NCBI GenBank assembly: GCA_017541365.1
Contig: JAFXZF010000007.1
Span: 60,655-124,654 of the forward strand
Length of the DNA: 64,000 bases
Source: Prevotella sp.
GTDB taxonomy: Bacteria > Bacteroidota > Bacteroidia > Bacteroidales > Bacteroidaceae
Direction of reading: 5' to 3'
Under the pieces are notes generated by a model that was not told the origin of the DNA, made no database searches, and was given only the letters and a program-made list of their open reading frames with translations. The position numbers were made by a program, and so were the translations under genes. Shown one piece after another: positions 26,884 through 35,552 of the stretch (positions are counted from its first letter, which is position 1; each line of letters opens with the position of its first letter).

Positions 26884-26894
26884 CAAGGAAACAT

Positions 26895-26930
26895 CGCAGT
26901 CACTTAGCAATCAAGTGGCTGCGTTTTTTT
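26895..26930 (+). terminator. Terminator after tRNA-Arg
   Basis: CGCAGTCACTT pairs with AAGTGGCTGCG (one wobble), followed by eight T residues. Confidence 0.85.
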
Positions 26931-26955
26931 TGTCAGTAAGCGTATCAATAAGTTT

Positions 26956-28464
26956 ATATTTATCAAAGACAGACAATACATAGCGATAGACCTCAAGTCA
27001 TTCTACGCATCGGTGGAGTGTGTAGAACGCAGATTGGACCCACTGAACACCAACTTGGTGGTGGCTGACGAGAGCAGGACTGACAAGACAATATGTCTGG
27101 CCGTGTCACCATCATTAAAAAAATACGGCATCAGCGGAAGGGCACGACTCTTTGAGGTGATACGGCGACTGAAGGAAGTAAACTATGACAGGTTGCGCAA
27201 CATACCAAATCATCAGTTTGCCGGCAAATCGGTACTGGAGACGGAACTTACTGAGTACAGCGACTGGGAGGTGGACTACATAACAGCGCCACCACGCATG
27301 CAACTCTACATAGAAGTAAGTACAAAGATATACGGTATATACTTGAAATACGTTGCACCAGAGGATATACATGTATATAGTATCGACGAAGTATTTATCG
27401 ACGCAACGCCATACCTGCAATCATATAAGATGACGGCTCACGAACTGGCGATGAAGATGATACACGACGTACTGAAACAGACTGGCATAACGGCTACCGC
27501 CGGCATAGGAACAAACATATACCTGTGCAAAGTGGCAATGGACATAGTGGCCAAGAAAATGCCTGCCGACAAGGACGGCGTAAGAATAGCCGAGCTTGAT
27601 GAAATGACATACCGTAAAGAGCTGTGGGACTACCAACCCATAACGAAATTCTGGCGCGTCGGACATGGTATAGCGCAGAGTCTCGCAACATACGGCATCG
27701 ACACCATGGGCAAAATAGCACGATGCAGTGTGGAGAATGAGGAACTGCTATATCGTCTCTTCGGAGTGAATGCCGAACTACTGATAGACCATGCATGGGG
27801 ATGGGAACCATGCACAATAGACTGGGTAAAGAAATATCGTCCAGAGACCAACTCACTGAGCAGCGGACAGGTACTACAGAGTCCCTACGATTGGAAGAAA
27901 GCACGAGTGGTGGCCTTGGAAATGGCCGACCAGATATCTCTTGACCTGCTTTCGAAACGACTGGTGACTGACCAAATAGTGCTGACTGTTGGATATGACA
28001 GGGAGAACCTCACTCGCCCAGAGATACGCAACAGGTTTCACGGCGAGGTACACACCGACCACTATGGCAGACTGGTACCCAAGCATGCACATGGAACGAC
28101 AAACCTGAAGACACACACCTCATCATCTCGCATGATAACAGAAGCAGTGAAGGAACTCTTTGATCGCATAACAAACACAGGACTACTCGTACGTCGCCTC
28201 AACTTGACGGTAAACCATGTAGTGAGAGAGGACAGCATAAAGAATATCGCACCCAAGCAATTGGATCTCTTTACAAACTACGACCTAATAGAGAAAGAAA
28301 AAAAGAAGGAGACTGCTGCCTTAGAAAAAGAACGCCGCATACAGGAAGCAAGGCTGAATATCAAAAACCTCTACGGCAAGAATGCCCTACTTAAAGGACT
28401 AAACTTTGAAGATGGAGCAACGGCAAGAGAACGCAACAACCAAATAGGAGGACACAAGGCGTAA
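26956..28464 (+). CDS. Y-family DNA polymerase (DinB/UmuC-like), start codon unclear
   Basis: About 502 residues if it begins at the ATA at 26956. The frame reads IAIDLKSFYASVECVERRLD, which is Y-family motif I with the catalytic Asp, followed by YSIDEVFIDAT with the second acidic pair, then a helix-hairpin-helix region and little-finger domain. The first conventional in-frame start is a GTG at 27013, which would delete the catalytic Asp. Between the TAG at 26905 and motif I there is no ATG, GTG or TTG in frame. ATA-TTT-ATC-AAA at 26956 looks like a changed ATG. It is either expressed from a rare start or crippled. A YolD-like gene follows. Confidence 0.75.
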   Translation: MFIKDRQYIAIDLKSFYASVECVERRLDPLNTNLVVADESRTDKTICLAVSPSLKKYGISGRARLFEVIRRLKEVNYDRLRNIPNHQFAGKSVLETELTEYSDWEVDYITAPPRMQLYIEVSTKIYGIYLKYVAPEDIHVYSIDEVFIDATPYLQSYKMTAHELAMKMIHDVLKQTGITATAGIGTNIYLCKVAMDIVAKKMPADKDGVRIAELDEMTYRKELWDYQPITKFWRVGHGIAQSLATYGIDTMGKIARCSVENEELLYRLFGVNAELLIDHAWGWEPCTIDWVKKYRPETNSLSSGQVLQSPYDWKKARVVALEMADQISLDLLSKRLVTDQIVLTVGYDRENLTRPEIRNRFHGEVHTDHYGRLVPKHAHGTTNLKTHTSSSRMITEAVKELFDRITNTGLLVRRLNLTVNHVVREDSIKNIAPKQLDLFTNYDLIEKEKKKETAALEKERRIQEARLNIKNLYGKNALLKGLNFEDGATARERNNQIGGHKA

Positions 28465-28489
28465 CAAAGATAAGAATTTACTGAGAATT

Positions 28490-28654
28490 ATGGGAAACTA
28501 TGATGACATAATAAACCTTCCACACCACGTATCAAGACGTCATGCCCAGATGTCCATGTCCGATCGTGCCGCGCAGTTTTCGCCATTTGCCGCATTGACA
28601 GGACACGAAGAGGCGATACGCAAAGCTACCGACATTATTGACAATACTCCGTAG
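28490..28654 (+). CDS. YolD-like small protein
   Basis: A 54-residue protein: MGNYDDIINLPHHVSRRHAQ, then MSMSDRAAQFSPFAALTGHE. The DRAAQFSPFAAL core is typical of small proteins found beside Y-family polymerases in Bacteroidetes and Firmicutes. It lies 25 bases after the polymerase gene and overlaps the convergent queC end by 20 bases. The function is not established; the context suggests a polymerase accessory role. Confidence 0.75.
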   Translation: MGNYDDIINLPHHVSRRHAQMSMSDRAAQFSPFAALTGHEEAIRKATDIIDNTP

Positions 28655-29288
28655 GGTCTTCTATTCCAGCATCACGCAAAGCTTCCTTGCGCTCTATACA
28701 TGTGCCACACTTTCCGCAGTGAAGGTTGCCTCCCTTGTAGCATGACCACGTTTCGCTATAGTCTATACCAAGTTTTTTGCCTCGCTTAGCAATCTCGCCC
28801 TTGGTAATATTTGTATACGGAGCAAGGAGAGTAACACCTTCATATGTACCTGCACTGATGGCAGAACTCATAGCATCGACAAACTGCGGACGACAGTCAG
28901 GGTATATGGAGTGATCGCCAGAGTGGTTTGCCATCATAACATACTTCAAACTACGGCCCTCTGCCAGCCCTGCTGCAACCGCAAGCATGATACCATTACG
29001 GAAGGGAACCACCGTCGATTTCATATTTTCATCTGCATAGTGTCCCTCTGGAATATCCTCCCCACCCTTCAGCAATGAAGACTTGAAATACTGCCCCATA
29101 AAGTCCAAAGGAATAATGAGATGCTCTATACCAAGACGCTGACAGTGCAACTTGGCGAAGGATATTTCTTTCGCATTATGTTTACTGCCATAATCAAACG
29201 TCACAGCAAGGGAAATTTTTTCTTGGTAGTCATATAGCATTGTTACAGAATCCATGCCACCGCTTACTATTATAACGCTATCTTTCAT
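28635..29288 (-). CDS. queC: 7-cyano-7-deazaguanine synthase
   Basis: A 217-residue ATP-pyrophosphatase-type enzyme converting 7-carboxy-7-deazaguanine to preQ0 for queuosine synthesis. The P-loop is VIIVSGGMDSVTMLYDY, and the zinc site is CYKGGNLHCGKCGTC. It starts 11 bases after the putative porin stop, so it is the last gene of a minus-strand unit. No other queuosine gene is in the window. Confidence 0.96.
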   Translation of the reverse strand: MKDSVIIVSGGMDSVTMLYDYQEKISLAVTFDYGSKHNAKEISFAKLHCQRLGIEHLIIPLDFMGQYFKSSLLKGGEDIPEGHYADENMKSTVVPFRNGIMLAVAAGLAEGRSLKYVMMANHSGDHSIYPDCRPQFVDAMSSAISAGTYEGVTLLAPYTNITKGEIAKRGKKLGIDYSETWSCYKGGNLHCGKCGTCIERKEALRDAGIEDPTEYCQ

Positions 29289-29299
29289 TTAAGGATATA

Positions 29300-31513
29300 T
29301 TAGTTATTGAAGTCCCACGATAGCCCTAAGCGCAGTATGCGCTCATTGAGTGGATGGTGGGGTGTAAAGAAGTAGTCTCTGTTGCCCATACCAGCATTAA
29401 CGTGACTCATCATGACAAAAAAGCGACACTTCTTTAGATGAAAATTGGCATAGACATTGACGATGGGATAGTTGCCCACTTCTGTACGAAGAGCAGAATT
29501 CTGCTGGACACCATACTGCCCTACCTGTGAACAGTATTCGGGAGCTGCATAGGACGTAAACCAACGCATATCGGCACCAAAGTGCACACGAAGCACCCTT
29601 GCAATACTAAAATCAAGATAGAGATTGGTCCAATAGTTTAGAGCAGGTACTGCGAGAATATCTTCGTGGCTACTCTTCTGATATGTGAGTCTATTCTCCC
29701 AGTTTAGTATGCCTAATCGGAAATTTTGCTCTAATGCAAGGGTAAGAAGACTGATATTTGCCGATGACTGCATCATGTCGGCAGTATATCCCGTGATGAC
29801 AGGCTCATCATCGACGATGGCACGCTGGTAGTTTATGCCAAGATAAGTATAGTTTTGCAGGTTGTCATAACATGCACGGAGAGTAGTGCGCGTCTTACGC
29901 AGGAAAAATTCTGCTTCAAGATGGGTCTGCATCTGCTTATTGAAGTCGTTGTGACTCCAAGAAAGGAACTTGCCATGATAATGACGCTGCAGAAAATTGG
30001 GGTTAACAAGATGGTAGAATGCTTTGAGACGTACTGCTGCTGTATCACCAAGTATTCTCATATTAAGACTTCCCGTACCATCGAGACGTATATCACCCAC
30101 ATCCTCACCAACGAGCCAAAATTCGCCCTGAGCCTTGTAGTGAAGACGACGTCCGAGTGTCTTGATGAGCTGTCCTCCAAGTGATATGTTTGTCTCATTG
30201 TAGGAAGTGTAGCCCATATCGGCATTAGGCATAGTATAGTGCCGGTTCTCATGGGTTAGGAACACTTTCATTCCCATGGGCACATACTTATTAAATCCCT
30301 CAAGCAGACCTATGGCAAAGGTATTCTTTAATATATAATAGGTAGTCTTATCGAATATCGAATCGCCTGGATTTTCCTCAAACGGCACTACATAGCGATT
30401 GAGATAGAAATTATCACCTGCTGAAGAATTAGCTATATAGCGACGGTTATTGGTATTGAGTGAGAGAGTGTGTATAAAACTGGTAACAGGTACATATTCC
30501 TCCTTCAGCCATGTTGTGGTATCTGGCAGTTGAGAGTTGCTGTTATCATTTTCTTTTATATCCTTATTTTTTGCCATCTCTTCAGCCTTAGCCCTGATGG
30601 CAAATCGTCTTGCCTCCTTCTCCATCTCCGTCATCTCTACATCACGGTAAAATCCTATATTATAGCGGTGACTAAAATGCAAGCGGAAAGCATCCTGCTT
30701 ATTCCAGTTATCGGAAAGCACAACAGGTATTTCCTGCCCAGTATAGGAGTTGGTGTATGCCTCTGGATGGGTGATATAATTGTCATCGGTGATGCCACCA
30801 TTCTCGGATACCTTCATGTGGTCAAAACTCATGGCAAGATGTGCTTGATAGCGTTCTCCTATATAGGAGCCCCACATGGTGTAGTCAAAAAGTGCAGTAC
30901 TTTGGTCATCGTAATAGCCACGACCATACAGGTAGTTAAACTTAAACCCAAAGCCAAATCGCTTGTTGACGTTATTGGCAAATAACACACGTAGATGATC
31001 CTCTCCATCTGTCTTGTCGCCACAAGAAGAATAGAACAGATTGGTGAGTGGCGACAGAGTATTGGTGAAACGCAAATCTGAGGGCTGCGTTATGAAATAA
31101 CCATACGGTTCAAGGAAAGGATTGCGCGATGACAAATCACGATCTGTAGCAATACGTGCTATGCGTGGAGCGCCAAGGTTGCCCGTAGTATTGTATTCAC
31201 CATACTTACCAGTGGTGAATATTGTATTCATAAAGAGGTGCTGTGCGGTATCACGCTCTGCTGGTTCTATATCACCAAATTTCTCATCAATAGTCCACAC
31301 GCGAATACCCTTGGGCACTTCCTTATGAGATGCTTTAAGGGAGTCTAATGCTGCATTAGGATTGAAGGTGTTATCCCTGACAGTGAAACCATCATCGTAA
31401 TTAGCATCACTGACCTGTGCAACAACAAGGGCTGGCAACATGGTGCATGCTGCCAAAAGTATGTTTCGAAGATGGGTGAGTTTACTCAACAGCTTCATCA
31501 TCTTCTTCGTCAT
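29300..31513 (-). CDS. Putative outer-membrane porin (Bacteroidetes Porin_10 type)
   Basis: A 737-residue protein with a basic N-terminus and signal peptide ending near VVAQ (residue 33). A soluble N-terminal region contains GIRVWTIDEKFGDIEPAERD. A long series of alternating beta strands rich in Tyr, Phe and Asn follows, ending in LGLSWDFNN, a barrel-closing strand. This matches the Bacteroidetes putative porin family. Substrate is unknown. The start overlaps the small membrane protein gene upstream by 32 bases. Confidence 0.85.
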   Translation of the reverse strand: MTKKMMKLLSKLTHLRNILLAACTMLPALVVAQVSDANYDDGFTVRDNTFNPNAALDSLKASHKEVPKGIRVWTIDEKFGDIEPAERDTAQHLFMNTIFTTGKYGEYNTTGNLGAPRIARIATDRDLSSRNPFLEPYGYFITQPSDLRFTNTLSPLTNLFYSSCGDKTDGEDHLRVLFANNVNKRFGFGFKFNYLYGRGYYDDQSTALFDYTMWGSYIGERYQAHLAMSFDHMKVSENGGITDDNYITHPEAYTNSYTGQEIPVVLSDNWNKQDAFRLHFSHRYNIGFYRDVEMTEMEKEARRFAIRAKAEEMAKNKDIKENDNSNSQLPDTTTWLKEEYVPVTSFIHTLSLNTNNRRYIANSSAGDNFYLNRYVVPFEENPGDSIFDKTTYYILKNTFAIGLLEGFNKYVPMGMKVFLTHENRHYTMPNADMGYTSYNETNISLGGQLIKTLGRRLHYKAQGEFWLVGEDVGDIRLDGTGSLNMRILGDTAAVRLKAFYHLVNPNFLQRHYHGKFLSWSHNDFNKQMQTHLEAEFFLRKTRTTLRACYDNLQNYTYLGINYQRAIVDDEPVITGYTADMMQSSANISLLTLALEQNFRLGILNWENRLTYQKSSHEDILAVPALNYWTNLYLDFSIARVLRVHFGADMRWFTSYAAPEYCSQVGQYGVQQNSALRTEVGNYPIVNVYANFHLKKCRFFVMMSHVNAGMGNRDYFFTPHHPLNERILRLGLSWDFNN

Positions 31514-31736
31514 TGTTCCTCTTGAGCAATCGTATCATGCACTCTGCCATCTTGATGAGCACAGCGATGATGACTACTATAGCACCCTTCATCTCACCAT
31601 TATCCGTCTGGATAACGCCTGTATATATGAGGCACCCTACTACAGCTACAATCATGAAGAGAATGTTGAGTACTTGACGTATCTTGAAGTTTATGTCATG
31701 TATTTTTTCTGGATGACGATGTGAATGAGGTCGCAT
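31482..31736 (-). CDS. Small two-helix membrane protein
   Basis: An 84-residue protein: a His-rich N-terminus (MRPHSHRHPEKIHD), two hydrophobic helices (VLNILFMIVAVVGCLIYTGV and IVVIIAVLIKMAECMIRLL), and an acidic tail (NNDEEDDEAVE). The overlap with the porin start and the same strand suggest co-translation. I do not recognise a family. Confidence 0.65.
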   Translation of the reverse strand: MRPHSHRHPEKIHDINFKIRQVLNILFMIVAVVGCLIYTGVIQTDNGEMKGAIVVIIAVLIKMAECMIRLLKRNNDEEDDEAVE

Positions 31737-31777
31737 ATGAATTATATATATTAAAAGTTCTAATTAAATCAGATTTA

Positions 31778-31924
31778 TCAGCCCATCTGCATTTTATAAT
31801 AGATGAGAGCAAGGATTGCAATCAATATCAGCGTGATGATGATACGGAATATACAGCCTACAAACCTTTTTATGAGAATGAAAGCTACTATGATTGCTAC
31901 TATGGCTAAAATGTAATTTTCCAA
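31778..31924 (-). CDS. Very small membrane protein
   Basis: A 48-residue frame from a TTG at 31924. NYILAIVAIIVAFILIKRFV is followed by GCIFRIIITLILIAILALIY and a short MQMG tail. This gives two helices with a basic turn. It fills the gap between the RluD-type gene (30 bases before) and the 84-residue protein (41 bases after) on the same strand. The TTG start and lack of a named family make it tentative, but similar small proteins of this design occur in Bacteroidales. Confidence 0.55.
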   Translation of the reverse strand: MENYILAIVAIIVAFILIKRFVGCIFRIIITLILIAILALIYYKMQMG

Positions 31925-31954
31925 TATTATTAAGTATTTTTGAAATTCTTTAGA

Positions 31955-32854
31955 CTAATGCTTTAAATCCTTACTAATCACCTCTTTAAACTGCGAAGGA
32001 ATGGGTGTCGAAAACTCCATAGGGCGATGTGTCACGGGGTGATAAAAGCAGAGTACATAGGCATGGAGGCACAGCCGATGCAAAGGACTGTCACCATTAC
32101 CATACTTCACATCACCACATACTGGATGTCCCATATCCGCAGTGTGCACACGTATCTGATTTTTGCGTCCAGTCTCGAGTTTAAACTCCACAAGTGAGTG
32201 ATAGGGTGAACGATCAAGCACATAGAAGTGGGTGACAGAATACTTGCCGCCATTGTCGGTAGGCGATGAATAAGTGACGTATGCCTTGTTATCCTTAAGC
32301 CAATTGGCAATGGTACCCGTCTGTTCTTCATATTCACCCGAGCAGAGAGCCACGTAACGACGATCATAGACTATGTCATGCCACTCATGTTCGAGTATCT
32401 GCTCCGTCTCCATATCCTTAGCATATATCATCAGTCCTGACGTGTCGCGATCAAGACGATGTACCACATGAGCCCGACACCCCTGACGCGTCTTTTGGAA
32501 ATAGTCATCGAGAACACTCTTCACGTTGAGCGAGGAATGACCTGCCGCCATGCTGAGTATTCCCGGTTTCTTCTCTATTACCACAAGATGCTGGTCTTCA
32601 TAGACAAGGTTGACATAACGACTCTTAAACGTGTCATTCTTTTTGGAGTTGGACACACTGACTTTCATGCCAGGCATGAGTGGGTAGTCATACTGTGTGA
32701 CTATTTTGCCATTGACCTTAATACCACGTCCTTGCAAGGTATCCTTAATCTTGTTCTTACTGCCAGGAAGCGTAGCAAGGAGATACTCCAAGAGGGGCAT
32801 CTCCTTCTTGACGTCATAGTGTTTATATTCTCTTAATCGGGGGTTGTAAGGCAT
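31955..32854 (-). CDS. RluD/RluA-type pseudouridine synthase
   Basis: A 299-residue protein starting MPYNPRLREYKHYDVKKEMP; a longer frame would overlap pyruvate kinase and is rejected. The N-terminal S4 domain (LLEYLLATLPGSKNKIKDTL) is followed by the catalytic core with HRLDRDTSGLMIYAKD, where the Asp is catalytic. GRKNQIRVHTADMGHPVCGD is also typical. It modifies uridines in rRNA or tRNA; the exact target site is not determinable. It follows pyk by 46 bases. Confidence 0.88.
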   Translation of the reverse strand: MPYNPRLREYKHYDVKKEMPLLEYLLATLPGSKNKIKDTLQGRGIKVNGKIVTQYDYPLMPGMKVSVSNSKKNDTFKSRYVNLVYEDQHLVVIEKKPGILSMAAGHSSLNVKSVLDDYFQKTRQGCRAHVVHRLDRDTSGLMIYAKDMETEQILEHEWHDIVYDRRYVALCSGEYEEQTGTIANWLKDNKAYVTYSSPTDNGGKYSVTHFYVLDRSPYHSLVEFKLETGRKNQIRVHTADMGHPVCGDVKYGNGDSPLHRLCLHAYVLCFYHPVTHRPMEFSTPIPSQFKEVISKDLKH

Positions 32855-32900
32855 CTTCTCTGATTGAGAATTGGAAACTGAAAATATAATAAAAAAGAGA

Positions 32901-34334
32901 TCACTCCTCGTAGTTGGCAAAGACCTCGCTGACAGTATTAACCTCCAGCATAGAAACACCGGCAGACTTGTCAGCGATACCGATACTCATGTGACCGGAG
33001 AGGTATGTCACTTTATCGTCAAGTGCCACCATCTTGTGATCGAAAAGTTGTTTTACTGCATAGTAGAACATCTTGTCAAGTTCGTCCTGCTTAGGGTAAA
33101 TAGCCAGCACGCCGTAAGACAATGCAAGCCAGCGCTGCAGTTTCTCATGCTTGCATATAGCAACAATAGGACTCGGACCACGATAGGCAGCCAAAGTACG
33201 AGCATCATCACCTGTACCCGAATCGGTAAGGATAGACTTTACACCAAGTTTTGAAGTGGTCTCGATGGCAGCTTTGCAGAGGAAGTCGCGCAGGTTTGTA
33301 TCAGCGCCATCTACATCCACCTGTGGGGAGTGTAGGTTGCGGTCTGCCTCTGCCTGCTCAGCAATTTTCACCATTGTCTTAACCGCTTCAATAGGATATG
33401 CACCGCTCGCCGTCTCACCTGACAGCATCAAGGCATCGGTATTTTGAAATACAGCATTGGCGATATCACTTACCTCGGCACGTGTAGGACGAGGATTCTT
33501 TATCATCGTGTGAAGCATCTGGGTGGCAACAATAACTGGTTTCTTTCGGAATACGCATTTTTTTATAATCATACGCTGTATGCCAGGTATTTTCTCTGCC
33601 GGTATTTCGATACCGAGATCACCGCGTGCCACCATGATGCCGTAGCAGTTGTCAAGTATCTCGTCGATGTTATCGACACCCTCCTGATTCTCTATCTTTG
33701 AGATAATCTTTATATCGGAATTGTGCTCGTCGAGAATTTTCTGCACCTCATGCAGATCTTCCTTTGAGCGAACAAATGAGTGGGCTATAAAATCGATGTC
33801 TTCCTCAATGGCGAGAAGTATGTTGCGACGGTCTTTCTCTGTGAGGGCTGGAAGGTCTATATGTACGCCAGGGACATTGACTGACTTATGAGAACCTAAT
33901 TTTCCGTCATTCATAACGATGACTGTGAGTTTTTCTCCATTGTTTTCAACGACTTGCATGCACAGTTCACCATCGTCAAAAAGAATTTGGTCACCAACCT
34001 TCACATCGTTACAAATATCACTGTAAGACAAACAGATAATGTCATGACTGGTATCCTGATGGGGAGACCCCATTATAGCCACCTTTTCACCTGACTTATA
34101 CTCTATGGGTGCATCTGTACCCGTAGTTCGAATCTCTGGTCCTTTCGTATCAATGAGTATTCCGAGATGTTTGGACACTTCACGCACATTTCGTATGATG
34201 GTACGCAATCCCTCTGGTGTGGCATGAGCAGTATTCATGCGAATAACATTCACTCCTGCTTTGTATAACTGCCTGATAAAATCCACATCGCAACGCAGGT
34301 CACTCACTGAGGCGACTATCTTTGTCTGTTTCAT
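32901..34334 (-). CDS. pyk: Pyruvate kinase
   Basis: A 477-residue glycolytic enzyme making pyruvate and ATP. Motifs: NVIRMNTAHATPEG, DTKGPEIRTTGTDA, IISKIENQEGVDNIDEIL with the catalytic Lys, and MVARGDLGIEIPAEKIPGIQ. The C-terminal alpha/beta domain is complete. First gene of the minus-strand unit pyk-rluD-like-small proteins-porin-queC. The window also holds ppdK, which catalyses the opposing pyruvate-PEP interconversion. Confidence 0.97.
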   Translation of the reverse strand: MKQTKIVASVSDLRCDVDFIRQLYKAGVNVIRMNTAHATPEGLRTIIRNVREVSKHLGILIDTKGPEIRTTGTDAPIEYKSGEKVAIMGSPHQDTSHDIICLSYSDICNDVKVGDQILFDDGELCMQVVENNGEKLTVIVMNDGKLGSHKSVNVPGVHIDLPALTEKDRRNILLAIEEDIDFIAHSFVRSKEDLHEVQKILDEHNSDIKIISKIENQEGVDNIDEILDNCYGIMVARGDLGIEIPAEKIPGIQRMIIKKCVFRKKPVIVATQMLHTMIKNPRPTRAEVSDIANAVFQNTDALMLSGETASGAYPIEAVKTMVKIAEQAEADRNLHSPQVDVDGADTNLRDFLCKAAIETTSKLGVKSILTDSGTGDDARTLAAYRGPSPIVAICKHEKLQRWLALSYGVLAIYPKQDELDKMFYYAVKQLFDHKMVALDDKVTYLSGHMSIGIADKSAGVSMLEVNTVSEVFANYEE

Positions 34335-34374
34335 TATGATTTATGCTATGATATTTTAGAGAATAAATTATTCG

Positions 34375-34382
34375 CAAAATTA
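34375..34382 (-). promoter_or_regulatory. -7 box for pyk
   Basis: The minus strand reads TAATTTTG, 40 bases upstream of the start. Confidence 0.55.
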
Positions 34383-34463
34383 GCATTTTTTTCTCACATC
34401 TCAAACAAAACAATAAAAATAAGGTGATATTTTAATAATTATACCACATTTTTTGATAAATAT

Positions 34464-34494
34464 TTTGTTTTTTCAAAATAAACTTGTACTTTTG
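34464..34494 (+). promoter_or_regulatory. Promoter of the rnf operon
   Basis: TTTG at 34464-34467 and TACTTTTG at 34487-34494, spaced 19 bases. The RseC-like gene starts at 34542. Confidence 0.7.
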
Positions 34495-34541
34495 CATCTG
34501 CAGAGTTGACGATAAACTGTTGACTTCTCCATGCGGATACT

Positions 34542-34961
34542 ATGAGTAAAAATCATAATCAGATATCCCACGAGGGCATAATAGACAGCATATCTGAGGG
34601 GGTGGTGCACGTGCGTATCGTCCAAAGTAGTGCGTGTAGCAGTTGCAAGGTAGCAGACTACTGCAACTCTGCAGAACATAAGGAAAAGATCATTGACATC
34701 AGATGTACCAACACCTCAAAGTACTCCGTAGGACAAGAGGTCATGGTGATGGCAGCGCCAGACGTGGGAGTCAAGGCTGTGACAATGGCATTTGTTATTC
34801 CGACTGTGATACTGCTTGTCGCTATAGCTATCTGTATAGGATACGGCACATCGGAGGCTGTTGCTGCGATGGTAGGACTGCTCGCAATGGTACCATACTA
34901 CATCGGGCTTTATCTCAACAGGAGCAAACTGGAGAGAGTACTAACCTTCTACATAGCATAA
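34542..34961 (+). CDS. RseC/MucC-family membrane protein
   Basis: A 139-residue protein. The N-terminal soluble part contains a Cys cluster (SSACSSCKVADYCNS), followed by two membrane helices (VKAVTMAFVIPTVILLVAIA and AVAAMVGLLAMVPYYIGLYL). This is the SoxR-reducing system/RseC family, often found with Rnf (Rsx) genes. It heads the rnf operon, 60 bases before rnfB. A redox-linked accessory role is inferred. Confidence 0.85.
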   Translation: MSKNHNQISHEGIIDSISEGVVHVRIVQSSACSSCKVADYCNSAEHKEKIIDIRCTNTSKYSVGQEVMVMAAPDVGVKAVTMAFVIPTVILLVAIAICIGYGTSEAVAAMVGLLAMVPYYIGLYLNRSKLERVLTFYIA

Positions 34962-35021
34962 AAATCGCTAAAATCACACAAAAACAATATAACACAATAT
35001 TAACAACTTAAGAAACACATT

Positions 35022-35537
35022 ATGAGCTTAATTCTATCATCAGTGTTGACACTGGGTATCATTGCAGTTATCGCTGCGGTGATTTTGTTCATTTGTGCTA
35101 AGAAGTTTGCTGTTGACGAAGACCCCCGTTTGGGACAGGTTGCCGCAATTCTTCCACAAGCCAATTGTGGTGGATGCGGATTTCCTGGTTGTTCGGGCTT
35201 CGCTGCTGCATGCTTCAAGGCTATGACAGAGCAAGGTTCCATCGGAGCTCTCTCATGTCCTGTCGGTGGCGCAGAAGTAATGGATCAGGTTGTGGCTATC
35301 CTCAGCTCTTCAGATGGAGCAGACGATGCGACATCTACCACATCGGCACCTACTGACAGTCCCAAGAAAGCCGCTGGCCCGCTGAAGCCAATGTCCACTG
35401 ACCTCAAACCATTCGTGGAGCCTACAGGACTTGATTTCTCTGGTCCTAAGGCCAATCCTGTTCCATTCATCAAGTGCGGTCCAAAACCTGCCACTTTGCC
35501 AAAGGGTTGGCCAGCAACAGTAGAAAACAAACAATAA
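35022..35537 (+). CDS. rnfB: RnfB subunit lacking the ferredoxin domain
   Basis: A 171-residue protein, much shorter than ferredoxin-bearing RnfB proteins. A membrane helix (VLTLGIIAVIAAVILFICA) precedes the conserved Fe-S domain LPQANCGGCGFPGCSGFAAA with the later Cys in GALSCPVGG. The tandem CxxCxxCxxxCP ferredoxin clusters normally found in the C-terminal part are absent. Instead there is a Ser/Thr/Pro-rich linker and a tail (TGLDFSGPKANPVP ... KPATLPKGWPA) that is also found at the RnfC C-terminus. There is no room for a lost domain: rnfC begins 15 bases later. Confidence 0.88.
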   Translation: MSLILSSVLTLGIIAVIAAVILFICAKKFAVDEDPRLGQVAAILPQANCGGCGFPGCSGFAAACFKAMTEQGSIGALSCPVGGAEVMDQVVAILSSSDGADDATSTTSAPTDSPKKAAGPLKPMSTDLKPFVEPTGLDFSGPKANPVPFIKCGPKPATLPKGWPATVENKQ

Positions 35538-35552
35538 ACCTGTTATAATGCA

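Noticed and set aside
30470..30985. 171-residue plus-strand open frame with hydrophobic stretches
   Set aside because: Lies opposite the beta-strand region of the putative porin; alternating hydrophobic codons create such shadows.
32855..32959. N-terminal extension of the RluD-type protein
   Set aside because: It would overlap the end of pyk by nearly 60 bases and lacks family features; MPYN at 32854 fits.
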